Assembly: GCA_002711845.1 (NCBI GenBank)
Contig: PASF01000002.1
Span: 286,224-350,223 of the forward strand
Reading direction: 5' to 3'
Length of the DNA stretch: 64,000 nucleotides
Origin: Gammaproteobacteria bacterium
GTDB lineage: Bacteria; Pseudomonadota; Gammaproteobacteria; Pseudomonadales; Pseudohongiellaceae
Shown here: piece after piece, positions 37,515 to 45,129 of the stretch
Layout of the letters: each line of letters begins with the position of its first letter
Numbering within the stretch: position 1 is the first letter of the stretch
The notes under the pieces: model-generated
Databases searched by the model: none
Seen by the model: the letters and a program-made list of their open reading frames with translations, nothing else
What the model was told of the DNA's origin: nothing
Translations under genes and position numbers: made by a program

Positions 37515-38687
37515 TCAAATCGGGTCTGCGGCCTGCACTGAAAATTTGAAGTCACCCAGGTGGCGCAAGGTGACATTGAAGGTTTCCAGTCCGACCTTTA
37601 CCTGCGGCAAAATCAGCACGTTATTGGGGCCGTCAAAGAATGACGGTATCGCGTCGGGATCGTCAGCCGTGTTCTCATCGGCGGTGGCCAGGAAAAAATT
37701 CAGGTCGCCGGTGTGCTTCAGCGTCACAGAGAAATTCTGACTGTCTACATAGACTTTGGGAATGGTGACCGTATCGGTTGCGCCATCAAACACATTGCGC
37801 AGTGCGCGTATATCGGACAGAGAGTTGATCGCCGTCATGCCGGTGGCATTGTCGTTGATGAAACTGTAAAGCTCGGCAATACTGGCATAGACACCGGGCG
37901 AGCCAGGCGTGCCACAGTTGGCCGTCTCACTGCCGCCGAAACTGGTAATGCCCAACTGCACGGCGCCCTGGCCCGGCGCCAGGTTGACAAACAGGGGACC
38001 ACCACTGTCGCCCTGGCAAGTGTCCGAGGTGTCGGTATTGGTGTACCCGTCCGCGCAGAACATGTTGGACGTAATCACACCCTCATGCGCTGAATTGCAG
38101 AGCGCCGCGGTGCTGACACGTTGCTGCGTCTGCAGCAGGGTGTCAGAGGGGGCGCTGCCATCGTTGATGGTGGCGCCCCAGCCGGCAACAATGGTCGGCA
38201 AATGCGCCGGTATCGCGCCCGTGAAGAGCTTGACTGGCGTGACACTGACCGCTGATGACAGCTCCACCAGCGCAATGTCAAAGTCATTGGTGTTGGCGCT
38301 GGTCTCTGTGTCGGGTTGATAGCTGGGGTGAATCAGCACGCGGCTGGCGCTGCGTTCGATAGCCCCGGCTGCAATGTCAACAATATTGTCGGTGTTCAGG
38401 GTGACCGTGGTCAGCGAGGCCGGATCGTCGGCAATCGCATCACCGGCTTCATTGAGAAAGCAGTGTGCCGCCGTCAGTACCCAGTTGGGGGCGATCAGGC
38501 TGCCGCCGCAGCCACCGCCATTGTCACTGTCCTTGCCGCCTTGGATAAAAAAACTGGCCATCCAGGGGTAGGTTGCTGTGGATGCGGGCTTGCCATTGAT
38601 GATGCGGGTCTGTTGCTGTGAATTTGCAGGAAGCGAGACCAGCGCTGTACAAAACAGCAAGCCGGTGGCCAGGTAAACATGTTTCAT
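37515..38687 (-). CDS. Secreted trypsin-like serine protease with C-terminal repeats
   Basis: A 390-residue protein with a signal peptide (LATGLLFCTALVSLPANS) and an S1A trypsin domain. The activation-type start RIINGKPASTATYPWMAS is followed by catalytic His in VLTAAHCFL, Asp in TNDFDIALVEL and Ser in CQGDSGGPLFV, plus several cysteine pairs. After the protease domain, residues of about 304-388 hold two copies of a 36-38 residue unit, each beginning FDG and containing IP-V-V, F-VTL-H-GD and A-D. The repeats are predicted beta-strand and may bind a surface or substrate. The gene is alone, between the cox operon and the divergent cysD gene. Confidence 0.93.
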   Translation of the reverse strand: MKHVYLATGLLFCTALVSLPANSQQQTRIINGKPASTATYPWMASFFIQGGKDSDNGGGCGGSLIAPNWVLTAAHCFLNEAGDAIADDPASLTTVTLNTDNIVDIAAGAIERSASRVLIHPSYQPDTETSANTNDFDIALVELSSAVSVTPVKLFTGAIPAHLPTIVAGWGATINDGSAPSDTLLQTQQRVSTAALCNSAHEGVITSNMFCADGYTNTDTSDTCQGDSGGPLFVNLAPGQGAVQLGITSFGGSETANCGTPGSPGVYASIAELYSFINDNATGMTAINSLSDIRALRNVFDGATDTVTIPKVYVDSQNFSVTLKHTGDLNFFLATADENTADDPDAIPSFFDGPNNVLILPQVKVGLETFNVTLRHLGDFKFSVQAADPI

Positions 38688-38776
38688 GAGTGTCAGTCTC
38701 CCTGCCTGGGGCAGAAACCAGCGTGTTGGTGAGAGAATGTGCGACGTTCGGACGCCATACCAGGGGATCAGCCGTT

Positions 38777-38806
38777 ATAATCGGATACAAGTAAACGAAA
38801 GGTCAA
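38777..38806 (-). promoter_or_regulatory. Possible promoter for the serine protease gene
   Basis: On the minus strand TTGACC (38801-38806) is followed 18 bases later by GATTAT (38777-38782), overlapping TTATAA. The -35 match is good and the -10 match modest. It would start transcription about 80 bases before the protease ATG. Tentative. Confidence 0.3.
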
Positions 38807-38893
38807 GCATGTATTCGTCTATCGGGCGCCGCCGTTACGGGCTCTGGGTTGCCGGGCGTTATAAGTTCGTAAAAAAAGAATAAATAGTGATGT

Positions 38894-38919
38894 AATATCT
38901 ATTTTACAGATGAGATATT
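38894..38919. promoter_or_regulatory. AT-rich inverted repeat upstream of cysD
   Basis: AATATCT and AGATATT form perfect seven-base arms separated by 12 bases, about 80 bases before the cysD ATG, within the most AT-rich part of this region. It may be an operator controlling cysD and possibly the symporter operon behind it. Confidence 0.35.
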
Positions 38920-38997
38920 TTGCCTGAAGATGGCACACGGCGGTCAAAGCTTCTCGCTGAGCACGTTTTGGTCGATGGAAAATCACAGGAGACAGGC

Positions 38998-39918
38998 ATG
39001 TTCAACCTCACGCATCTGCGTTCGCTGGAAGCAGAGTCCATTCATATCATTCGCGAAGTTGTCGCCAGTTTCGACAACCCCTGCATGTTTTATTCCATTG
39101 GCAAGGACTCCACGGTGATGTTGCATCTGGCGCGTAAGGCACTGTACCCGTCCCCGGTCCCGTTGTCGCTGCTGCACATTGACACGACCTGGGAATTTGC
39201 CGAAATGGCGCGCTTCCGGGATGCGCTGGCGGACAGGTATGGCTTGAACATGATCGTGCATACCAACACCGACGCCCTGGCCGCTGGCGTGCACCCGGTC
39301 GAGTCGGGCTCCGTGCAGTACAACGACCAGATGAAAACGGCTGCGCTCAAGCAGGCGTTGGCCCGCTACGGCTTTGATGCTGCGCTGGGTGGCGCGCGCC
39401 GGGACGAAGAAAAGTCCCGGGCAAAAGAGCGCGTGTTTTCGGTCAGAGGGAAAAACCAGGTCTGGGACCCGAAGAATCAGCGCCCAGAGTTGTGGAACAT
39501 CTTCAATACCAAGGTCGGTCAGGGTGAGAGTGTCCGCGTATTCCCATTGTCCAACTGGACAGAGCTGGATGTCTGGCAATATATCATGCTGGAGAAGATT
39601 GATCTGGTTGACCTGTATTTTGCCGCGCCCAGAAACAGCTGGGTGGCCAGCGACAGCGGTCAGATATTCGCGCTGGATGATGAACGCATGCTGCCCTATC
39701 TGAATGCAGCAGAGCGTGATTCCATAGCCACCCGGCATATTCGCTTTCGCACACTGGGGTGTTATCCGCAGACCGGTGCCGTACTCAGCCAAGCGCAGAC
39801 CGTTCCGGATATCATCCAGGAGCTGCTGCTGGACAAATCCAGCGAGCGCCAGGGGCGTACTCTGGACAAAGACCAGGTGGCATCGATGGAGAGAAAAAAG
39901 CGCGAAGGCTATTTCTAG
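38998..39918 (+). CDS. cysD: Sulfate adenylyltransferase subunit 2 (CysD), without CysN
   Basis: A 306-residue PP-loop ATP pyrophosphatase-fold protein. The ATG at 38998 follows AGGAG by seven bases and gives [20 protein letters not shown], aligned with the start of E. coli CysD. The PP-loop reads [19 protein letters not shown], then come [49 protein letters not shown] and the C-terminus [20 protein letters not shown]. CysD makes adenylylsulfate from sulfate and ATP together with the GTPase CysN. No cysN, cysC or cysNC is present within the window on either side, which is unusual. A sodium symporter operon follows 127 bases later. CysN may be encoded elsewhere. Confidence 0.92.
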   Translation: MFNLTHLRSLEAESIHIIREVVASFDNPCMFYSIGKDSTVMLHLARKALYPSPVPLSLLHIDTTWEFAEMARFRDALADRYGLNMIVHTNTDALAAGVHPVESGSVQYNDQMKTAALKQALARYGFDAALGGARRDEEKSRAKERVFSVRGKNQVWDPKNQRPELWNIFNTKVGQGESVRVFPLSNWTELDVWQYIMLEKIDLVDLYFAAPRNSWVASDSGQIFALDDERMLPYLNAAERDSIATRHIRFRTLGCYPQTGAVLSQAQTVPDIIQELLLDKSSERQGRTLDKDQVASMERKKREGYF

Positions 39919-40045
39919 CGCCTCATCCGGCCTGTCGAGGTCCGGGCCGAGCTAACGGGCGCGTTGTTCTCGCATGGTTTGACGCTGGCAGCGGAATGCG
40001 GTATCACTGCACACCGTTTATCCGTGAACAATAACTGAGCATTTA

Positions 40046-41761
40046 GTGGCAACCAGTGACCTTTTAGCAACGCTGTTGAGCTGTGCATTTTTCATGGCGC
40101 TGGTGGCGTGGATATCGTTCCGCAAAAGTCGCGGCGAGGTCAGCACGCAAGATGGCTATTTTCTCGCCGGCCGCGGGCTCAACGCGGTCTTTATCGCCGG
40201 CTCCATGCTGCTTACCAACCTGTCTGCGGAGCAGTTGATCGGCCTGAACGGGTCGGCCTACGGTTTCAACATGAGCAGCATGGCCTGGGAAGTAACGGCC
40301 GCGTTCGCGACCATCTGCATGGCATTCATTTTCCTGCCGCGCTATCTGGCTGGCGCCTTCAGCACCCTGCCGGCCTTTCTCAATAACCGGTTTGATGATG
40401 GCGTGCGGCGGCTGTCGGTGATCCTGTTTATGGTGGGTTATGGGCTGGTAACCATTCCTTCCGTACTCTATGCCGGTTCCATTGCAGTTCTGCAGTTGTT
40501 TGATGTGCCCGGTTTGCTTGGTGTCAGTTATAGCCAGGCGTTATGGATGACCATTATCGCCATTGGCTTCACCGGCAGTCTGTATGCGGTGTTTGGCGGC
40601 CTGAAGGCGGTCGCGGTCTCCGACACATTGAATGGTGCGGGGCTGCTGCTGATTGGTATCGCAGTGCCATTGCTGGGACTGTCGGCACTGGGCGAGGGCA
40701 GCATCCGCGAGGGTCTGGCAATCATTACCAGTACCGACACGCAAAAGCTCAATGCCATCGGCGGGCCCACCGATCCGACGCCTTTTGGCACGCTGTTTAC
40801 CGGCATGGTGCTGGCCAACCTGTTTTACTGGTGCACCAATCAGTACGTGATCCAGCGGACCCTGGCGGCAAAAAACCTTGCTGAAGGTCAGAAGGGCGTG
40901 TTGTTTACCGGCTTTTTCAAGGTCCTGGTACCGTTTCTGATGATGATACCGGGCGTGATTGCCTTTCATATGTACGGGCCTGGTTTGAGCTCGATAGATC
41001 TTGCCTATCCCAGACTGGTGCGTGATGTGTTGCCGGTGTATGCCTCCGGGTTCTTTCTGGCGGTGTTGCTGGGTGCAGTATTCAGTTCCTTCAATTCGCT
41101 GCTGAACAGTGCTGCAACCCTGTTTTGCCTGGATGTCTATGCCCCGCTGAAGAAGCAGCCGGTTGATGACAGATCCATGGTGCGCGTTGCCAAGCTCGCC
41201 AGTGTGGTCATTGCCCTGTTCTCCTTTGCCATCGCGCCGCTGTTGCAATACGCGCCGGAAGGGCTGTGGCAGCTGATTCGCATGTTCACCGGGTTCTACA
41301 ATATTCCGGTGATTGCGGTGGTCATCGTGGGCCTGTTCACCACACGCGTGCCGGCACTGGGCGCCAAGGTGGCGATCGTGTTTCATGTCATCGCCTACGG
41401 TTTGCTGCGCTTTGTCTTCGATGACGCGGTGACTATCCATTTCCTGCATGTCTACGCGATACTGTTTGTGATAGAAGTTGCCATCATGCTGTTGTTCGGC
41501 TGGATGCGGCCACGCCGTGAGACGTGGACCTATCAGCCCCGGCAGCTGCTGGACCTGACGCCGTGGCGGTTTGCCCTGCCCTGCGCGGTCACATTGATGT
41601 CCTGCGTGGTGGCGCTGTATCTGCTGTTCTCGCCGGTCGGGCTGGTCGGCGGTTTTACGACGGCCTTCTGGCCATTGCTATTGCTACTGGTAGGCGGCAA
41701 TATTTTTATCTGGACATGGCAGGTTTACCGGCAGACACAAGCCGGTTCGTCCATGGCCTGA
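40046..41761 (+). CDS. Sodium/solute symporter (SSS, SLC5-like)
   Basis: A 571-residue inner-membrane protein with about 14 TM segments. SSS traits are FLAGRGLNAVFIAGSMLLTNLSAEQLIGLNGSAY in TM1-2, YAVFGGLKAVAVSDTLNG, NLFYWCTNQYVIQRTLAAKNLAEGQKG and GAVFSSFNSLLNSAATLFCLDVY in the sodium-site helix. The WCTNQYVIQR motif is shared with sugar and inositol symporters of the SGLT branch, so a sugar-like substrate is likely. The start is GTG; the first TM follows directly. It heads a tight operon with an oxidoreductase, an AKR and a dioxygenase, which presumably process the imported compound. Confidence 0.92.
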   Translation: MATSDLLATLLSCAFFMALVAWISFRKSRGEVSTQDGYFLAGRGLNAVFIAGSMLLTNLSAEQLIGLNGSAYGFNMSSMAWEVTAAFATICMAFIFLPRYLAGAFSTLPAFLNNRFDDGVRRLSVILFMVGYGLVTIPSVLYAGSIAVLQLFDVPGLLGVSYSQALWMTIIAIGFTGSLYAVFGGLKAVAVSDTLNGAGLLLIGIAVPLLGLSALGEGSIREGLAIITSTDTQKLNAIGGPTDPTPFGTLFTGMVLANLFYWCTNQYVIQRTLAAKNLAEGQKGVLFTGFFKVLVPFLMMIPGVIAFHMYGPGLSSIDLAYPRLVRDVLPVYASGFFLAVLLGAVFSSFNSLLNSAATLFCLDVYAPLKKQPVDDRSMVRVAKLASVVIALFSFAIAPLLQYAPEGLWQLIRMFTGFYNIPVIAVVIVGLFTTRVPALGAKVAIVFHVIAYGLLRFVFDDAVTIHFLHVYAILFVIEVAIMLLFGWMRPRRETWTYQPRQLLDLTPWRFALPCAVTLMSCVVALYLLFSPVGLVGGFTTAFWPLLLLLVGGNIFIWTWQVYRQTQAGSSMA

Positions 41762-41787
41762 ATCGATGCCGCAAATTGAGACATTAA

Positions 41788-43017
41788 ATGACCAAACCAC
41801 GATTACGATTCTTTGAAAACGCCCCAGGTCAGCGCCATATTGTTGAGTCTGACCGCTATCTGTACCGACAGGACGCACCGAGCCACAACCTGGTGGTGAT
41901 TGGTACCGGCACTATGGGGCAGGAGCACATGCGTGTAGCCGCGTTGCTGGGCCGGGCGAAGGTGCTGGGCATCTATGACCCGCAACCGGCGAGCATGGAC
42001 GCTGCCGAGGCGCTTTACGCCACGATCTGCCAGGCGCCGCTGCGCCGTTACCCCGACCTGGCCTCGGCCTGCAATGACCCGGACGCCGATGTGTTGATGA
42101 TCTGCACGCCGAACGTTACCCACCTTGAGGTGTTAAAAACCGCCTTGGCCAGTGGCAAGCCCATTTTTCTCGAAAAACCGATGGCAACGACACTGGCGGA
42201 TGCCGCGGCGCTGATGGACGCCGTGCGCACACACAGCGCGTTTGTGCAGATCGGCCTGCAATACCGCTACAAAGCCCAGTACCGTGAAGCGTTTCATGAA
42301 GTCAAGGTCCGTGGCAGTCTCGGCCCTGTGCATACCATCAGCATGAGTGAGTATCGCCCGCCGTTTCTGGACAAGGTGGCGCAATGGAACAAGTTCAATA
42401 AGAACACCGGCGGTACGCTGGTGGAGAAATGCTGCCATTACTTTGATCTGATCAATCTGATGGCAGACTCCCGCGCGATTCGGGTTTATGCCAGTGGCGG
42501 GCGCGCAGTCAATTTTCTGGACTTTGAAAAGGACGGTGTACCGGCTGACATTGATGACCATGCATTTGTCAGCATTGACTATGCCAATGGCATCCGCGCC
42601 AGTTTCACGCTTAACATGTTCTGTCCTGACTTCAGCGAGGAGCTGATTGTGGTGGGTGAACGGGGCCGGCTGATTACCCATGAACGCTTTGATTTCCACG
42701 CCCTGCAGCCCACGCAAACATCGGTCAACGTGGAGTTGGGCGAATCCGGCGCATCGCGTCGCACCGCATTGTCATACCCGGCGTTAATCGAACAAAGCGG
42801 ACATCATGGCGCGACCTATTTCGAGCATATCGCGTTGATGGATCAACTGGATGGCAGGTCGGTCGATTGTGCGACCGTGCAGCAGGGGTTGTGGTCCATG
42901 ATCGTGGCCTGCGCCGCACAGGAGTCCATACGCAGTGGACAGGCCGTGGCGATCGATGGCTTCCTGGCCGCGCAGCAACTGACTCATTTACTGGCACCGG
43001 AAGGCGGGCAATCATGA
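41788..43017 (+). CDS. Gfo/Idh/MocA family oxidoreductase
   Basis: A 409-residue NAD(P)-dependent dehydrogenase. The Rossmann motif is VVIGTGTMGQEHM near residue 37, after an unusual 30-residue N-terminal lead. The family EKP motif is in KPIFLEKPMATT, and the catalytic Asp/His region is GGTLVEKCCHYFDLINLM. Members oxidise inositols, sugars and sugar acids; some act as glycosidases through transient oxidation. It begins 26 bases after the symporter and overlaps the AKR gene by four bases (ATGA), so it should act on the imported compound or a derivative. Confidence 0.9.
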   Translation: MTKPRLRFFENAPGQRHIVESDRYLYRQDAPSHNLVVIGTGTMGQEHMRVAALLGRAKVLGIYDPQPASMDAAEALYATICQAPLRRYPDLASACNDPDADVLMICTPNVTHLEVLKTALASGKPIFLEKPMATTLADAAALMDAVRTHSAFVQIGLQYRYKAQYREAFHEVKVRGSLGPVHTISMSEYRPPFLDKVAQWNKFNKNTGGTLVEKCCHYFDLINLMADSRAIRVYASGGRAVNFLDFEKDGVPADIDDHAFVSIDYANGIRASFTLNMFCPDFSEELIVVGERGRLITHERFDFHALQPTQTSVNVELGESGASRRTALSYPALIEQSGHHGATYFEHIALMDQLDGRSVDCATVQQGLWSMIVACAAQESIRSGQAVAIDGFLAAQQLTHLLAPEGGQS

Positions 43018-43991
43018 AAGACAGCATCAAGGTAAACAACGAGCAAATGCCGGCCGTCGGTTTCGGTCTGTGGAAGATTGCCAGGGAAGATACCGCAGCC
43101 ATGGTCAGCCACGCCTTGCATGCCGGCTATCGGCATCTGGACAGTGCCGCTGATTACGGCAATGAAGCCGAGGCCGGGGAGGGCATCCGCCGTGCTATCG
43201 ACCAGGGTATCTGCACGCGCGAGGATCTGTGGTTAACGTCCAAATTGTGGAACACCTTTCATCGACCTGAGCATGTGCGTGAGGCCTGCGAAAAAACGCT
43301 GGCCGATCTGGGTGTCGACTATCTGGATCTGTACCTGGTGCACTTTCCCATTGCCCTGAAGTATGTGCCAATCACCGAACGCTATCCGCCGGAATGGATA
43401 TTCGACCCCGAGGCAGAGCCGCCGACGATGGAAACGGATCCGGTGCCTTTATCGGAGACGTGGCGAGCGATGGAGGCACTGGTGCATGCCGGCTTGGTGC
43501 GCAATATCGGTGTGTGCAATTATAACAGCGCCCTGCTTCACGATCTGATGGCTTACGCGACGGTAAAACCGGCCATGCTGCAGATCGAGTCGCATCCTTA
43601 TCTGACGCAGGCGCGGTTGATCAGGCTGGCCCAGCAATATGACCTTGCCGTGACCGCTTTTTCGCCGCTGGGCGCCGGGTCCTATGTGGAGCTGGCCATG
43701 GCCAGTGAGCAGGAGTCGGTATTCAGCGAGGCAGTCGTGGTCAAGATCGCCGAACGCCTGCAGCGCTCACCCGCGCAAGTGATTCTGCGCTGGGGCATTC
43801 AGCGCGGCACCGCGGTCATTCCCAAAACCTCGCGGGTTGAGCGGCTTGCCGAGAACCTGGCGGTGTTCGATTTTACCCTGAGTGACGAGGAGATGGCGGC
43901 GATTTCCGCCTTGAACCGTCATCGAAGATTCAATGATCCGGGTGCTTTTTGTGAACAGGCCTTTGGCCATTTCTACCCCATTTATGACTAA
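43014..43991 (+). CDS. Aldo/keto reductase, xylose reductase-like (AKR2-type)
   Basis: A 325-residue NAD(P)H-dependent reductase with a TIM-barrel fold. The catalytic tetrad falls at Asp43, Tyr48, Lys77 and His110, in HLDSAADYGNE, LTSKLWN and LYLVHFPI. The sequence is strikingly close to fungal xylose reductases: HFPIALKYVPITERYPPEW, QIESHPYLTQARLI, the cofactor loop VIPKTSRVERLAENL, and a C-terminal RFNDP. Most bacterial AKRs lack that YPP insert. It probably reduces an aldose or 6-oxo-sugar. The ATG overlaps the previous stop, and the dioxygenase gene begins nine bases after its own stop. Confidence 0.92.
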   Translation: MKDSIKVNNEQMPAVGFGLWKIAREDTAAMVSHALHAGYRHLDSAADYGNEAEAGEGIRRAIDQGICTREDLWLTSKLWNTFHRPEHVREACEKTLADLGVDYLDLYLVHFPIALKYVPITERYPPEWIFDPEAEPPTMETDPVPLSETWRAMEALVHAGLVRNIGVCNYNSALLHDLMAYATVKPAMLQIESHPYLTQARLIRLAQQYDLAVTAFSPLGAGSYVELAMASEQESVFSEAVVVKIAERLQRSPAQVILRWGIQRGTAVIPKTSRVERLAENLAVFDFTLSDEEMAAISALNRHRRFNDPGAFCEQAFGHFYPIYD

Positions 43992-44000
43992 GGTCAAGCA

Positions 44001-44999
44001 GTGAGTATCGATATGCAGAGAACCGAGCTGGCAGTAGAGACGCGGGCCGTGGCGGGTCAGCAGTCCCACCCGGAAGCCTTTCCACGCGTCTACCTGATGC
44101 CTGCTGGCAGCCGTGCGGAGATGCCTGCCGTCGCCAGCTGGGTGCAACAGCATCTGGAGACATTGCAACGTGAGCTGGCCGAGCACGGGGCCATTCTGTT
44201 TCGTGGTTTCCCGCTGGTTTCGGATCAGGATTTTGACGCGTTCATACAGTTCTTCGGGCTGAGAAACTTCACCTACACTGATTCATTGTCCAATGCGGTA
44301 AGACGCAACCGGACTGAGCGGGTCTTCACGGCCAACGAGGCGCCGCCTGATATTGCCATCTACCTGCATCACGAAATGGCGCAGACGCCCGTCTATCCTT
44401 CCGGGCTGTTTTTCTTTTGTGAGCATGCCGCTGCCAACGGCGGCGCCACGCCGTTGTGCCGCTCGGACATATTGCTGCAGCAGATGGAGGAGCAAGTTCC
44501 AGCATTTGTGGCAGATTGCGAAGCTAAAGGCGTCAAGTACACCAATACCATGCCTGATGTGGAAGATCTGCAGTCCGGGCAGGGGCGAAACTGGCGCAGT
44601 ACGCTGAATGCGACGGATAAAGAGACTGCTGAACGCAAACTGCAGAGCCTGGGTTATCACTGGCAATGGCTGCCGGAAAACAATCTGCGTGTGACCACAC
44701 CGGTGCTGCCTGCCGTACGGATGCTGGGTGACGGGCGCCGGGTGTTCTTCAATCAATTGATTGCTGCTTTTCAGGGGTGGCAGGACAAGCGCAATGTGGC
44801 CCAAAAATCGATCTGTTTTGGTGATGACAGTGTGATTGATCCTCAGGCCATGGCGACGGTGATCGAGTTGGCTGAAAACCTGTCGTTTGACCTGGCATGG
44901 CAAGCTGGGGATGTGGCCTGGGTGGATAACTCGCTGGTCATGCACGGCCGTCGGCCGTTTAAGGGTGAGCGCCGGGTGCTGGCTTCCCTGCTGGCTTGA
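44001..44999 (+). CDS. TauD/TfdA family Fe(II)/2-oxoglutarate dioxygenase (SyrP-like)
   Basis: A 332-residue non-heme iron oxygenase. The facial triad is His123-x-Glu125 in YLHHEMAQTP and His315 in VMHGRRPF; the Arg of RVLASLL would bind 2-oxoglutarate. The His-x-Glu form and the segment FFFCEHAAANGGATPLCRSD place it nearer the SyrP-like hydroxylases than taurine dioxygenase TauD, which has His-x-Asp. It hydroxylates, or cleaves by hydroxylation, an unknown substrate. GTG is the start, with AAGG seven bases upstream; an ATG four codons in is an alternative. It is the last gene of the symporter operon. Confidence 0.88.
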   Translation: MSIDMQRTELAVETRAVAGQQSHPEAFPRVYLMPAGSRAEMPAVASWVQQHLETLQRELAEHGAILFRGFPLVSDQDFDAFIQFFGLRNFTYTDSLSNAVRRNRTERVFTANEAPPDIAIYLHHEMAQTPVYPSGLFFFCEHAAANGGATPLCRSDILLQQMEEQVPAFVADCEAKGVKYTNTMPDVEDLQSGQGRNWRSTLNATDKETAERKLQSLGYHWQWLPENNLRVTTPVLPAVRMLGDGRRVFFNQLIAAFQGWQDKRNVAQKSICFGDDSVIDPQAMATVIELAENLSFDLAWQAGDVAWVDNSLVMHGRRPFKGERRVLASLLA

Positions 45000-45010
45000 G
45001 CCGGATTGTT

Positions 45011-45031
45011 GTATTTCGTATTATGAAATAC
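45011..45031. promoter_or_regulatory. Inverted repeat upstream of ilvD
   Basis: GTATTTC-GTATTAT-GAAATAC has perfect seven-base arms, 11 bases after the dioxygenase stop. A TTGACA -35-like box at 45036-45041 follows immediately, though no good -10 is seen at the expected distance. It could be a weak terminator of the upstream operon or an operator for ilvD. Confidence 0.35.
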
Positions 45032-45067
45032 TTGATTGACAATATTTCACTTCCGTCATGGCATGGT

Positions 45068-45098
45068 TTTCCGCACAATTGTGTTCGGTTTCCGCACA
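45068..45098 (+). repeat. Two direct TTTCCGCACA repeats upstream of ilvD
   Basis: TTTCCGCACA occurs at 45068-45077 and again at 45089-45098, a 21-base step that equals two turns of the DNA helix. Both lie between the TTGACA-like box and the ilvD ribosome binding site. Same-face direct repeats suggest tandem binding of an activator or repressor. Confidence 0.45.
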
Positions 45099-45129
45099 TT
45101 TGACTGCATAGCACAGGAAGGACGACGAC

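Larger units (their letters stand above)
38688..38997. other. 310-base intergenic region between protease and cysD
   Basis: No convincing gene lies here. The left part is GC-rich and carries the presumed protease promoter. The right part (about 38860-38925) is strikingly AT-rich, with A-runs, an inverted repeat and then the cysD ribosome binding site AGGAG at 38986-38990. A 65-codon plus-strand frame at 38686-38883 has no family features and no ribosome binding site. Confidence 0.6.

Noticed and set aside
45032-45046. FNR/ANR box (TTGAT-N4-ATCAA) before ilvD
   Set aside because: Only the left half TTGAT is present; the right half reads AATAT.
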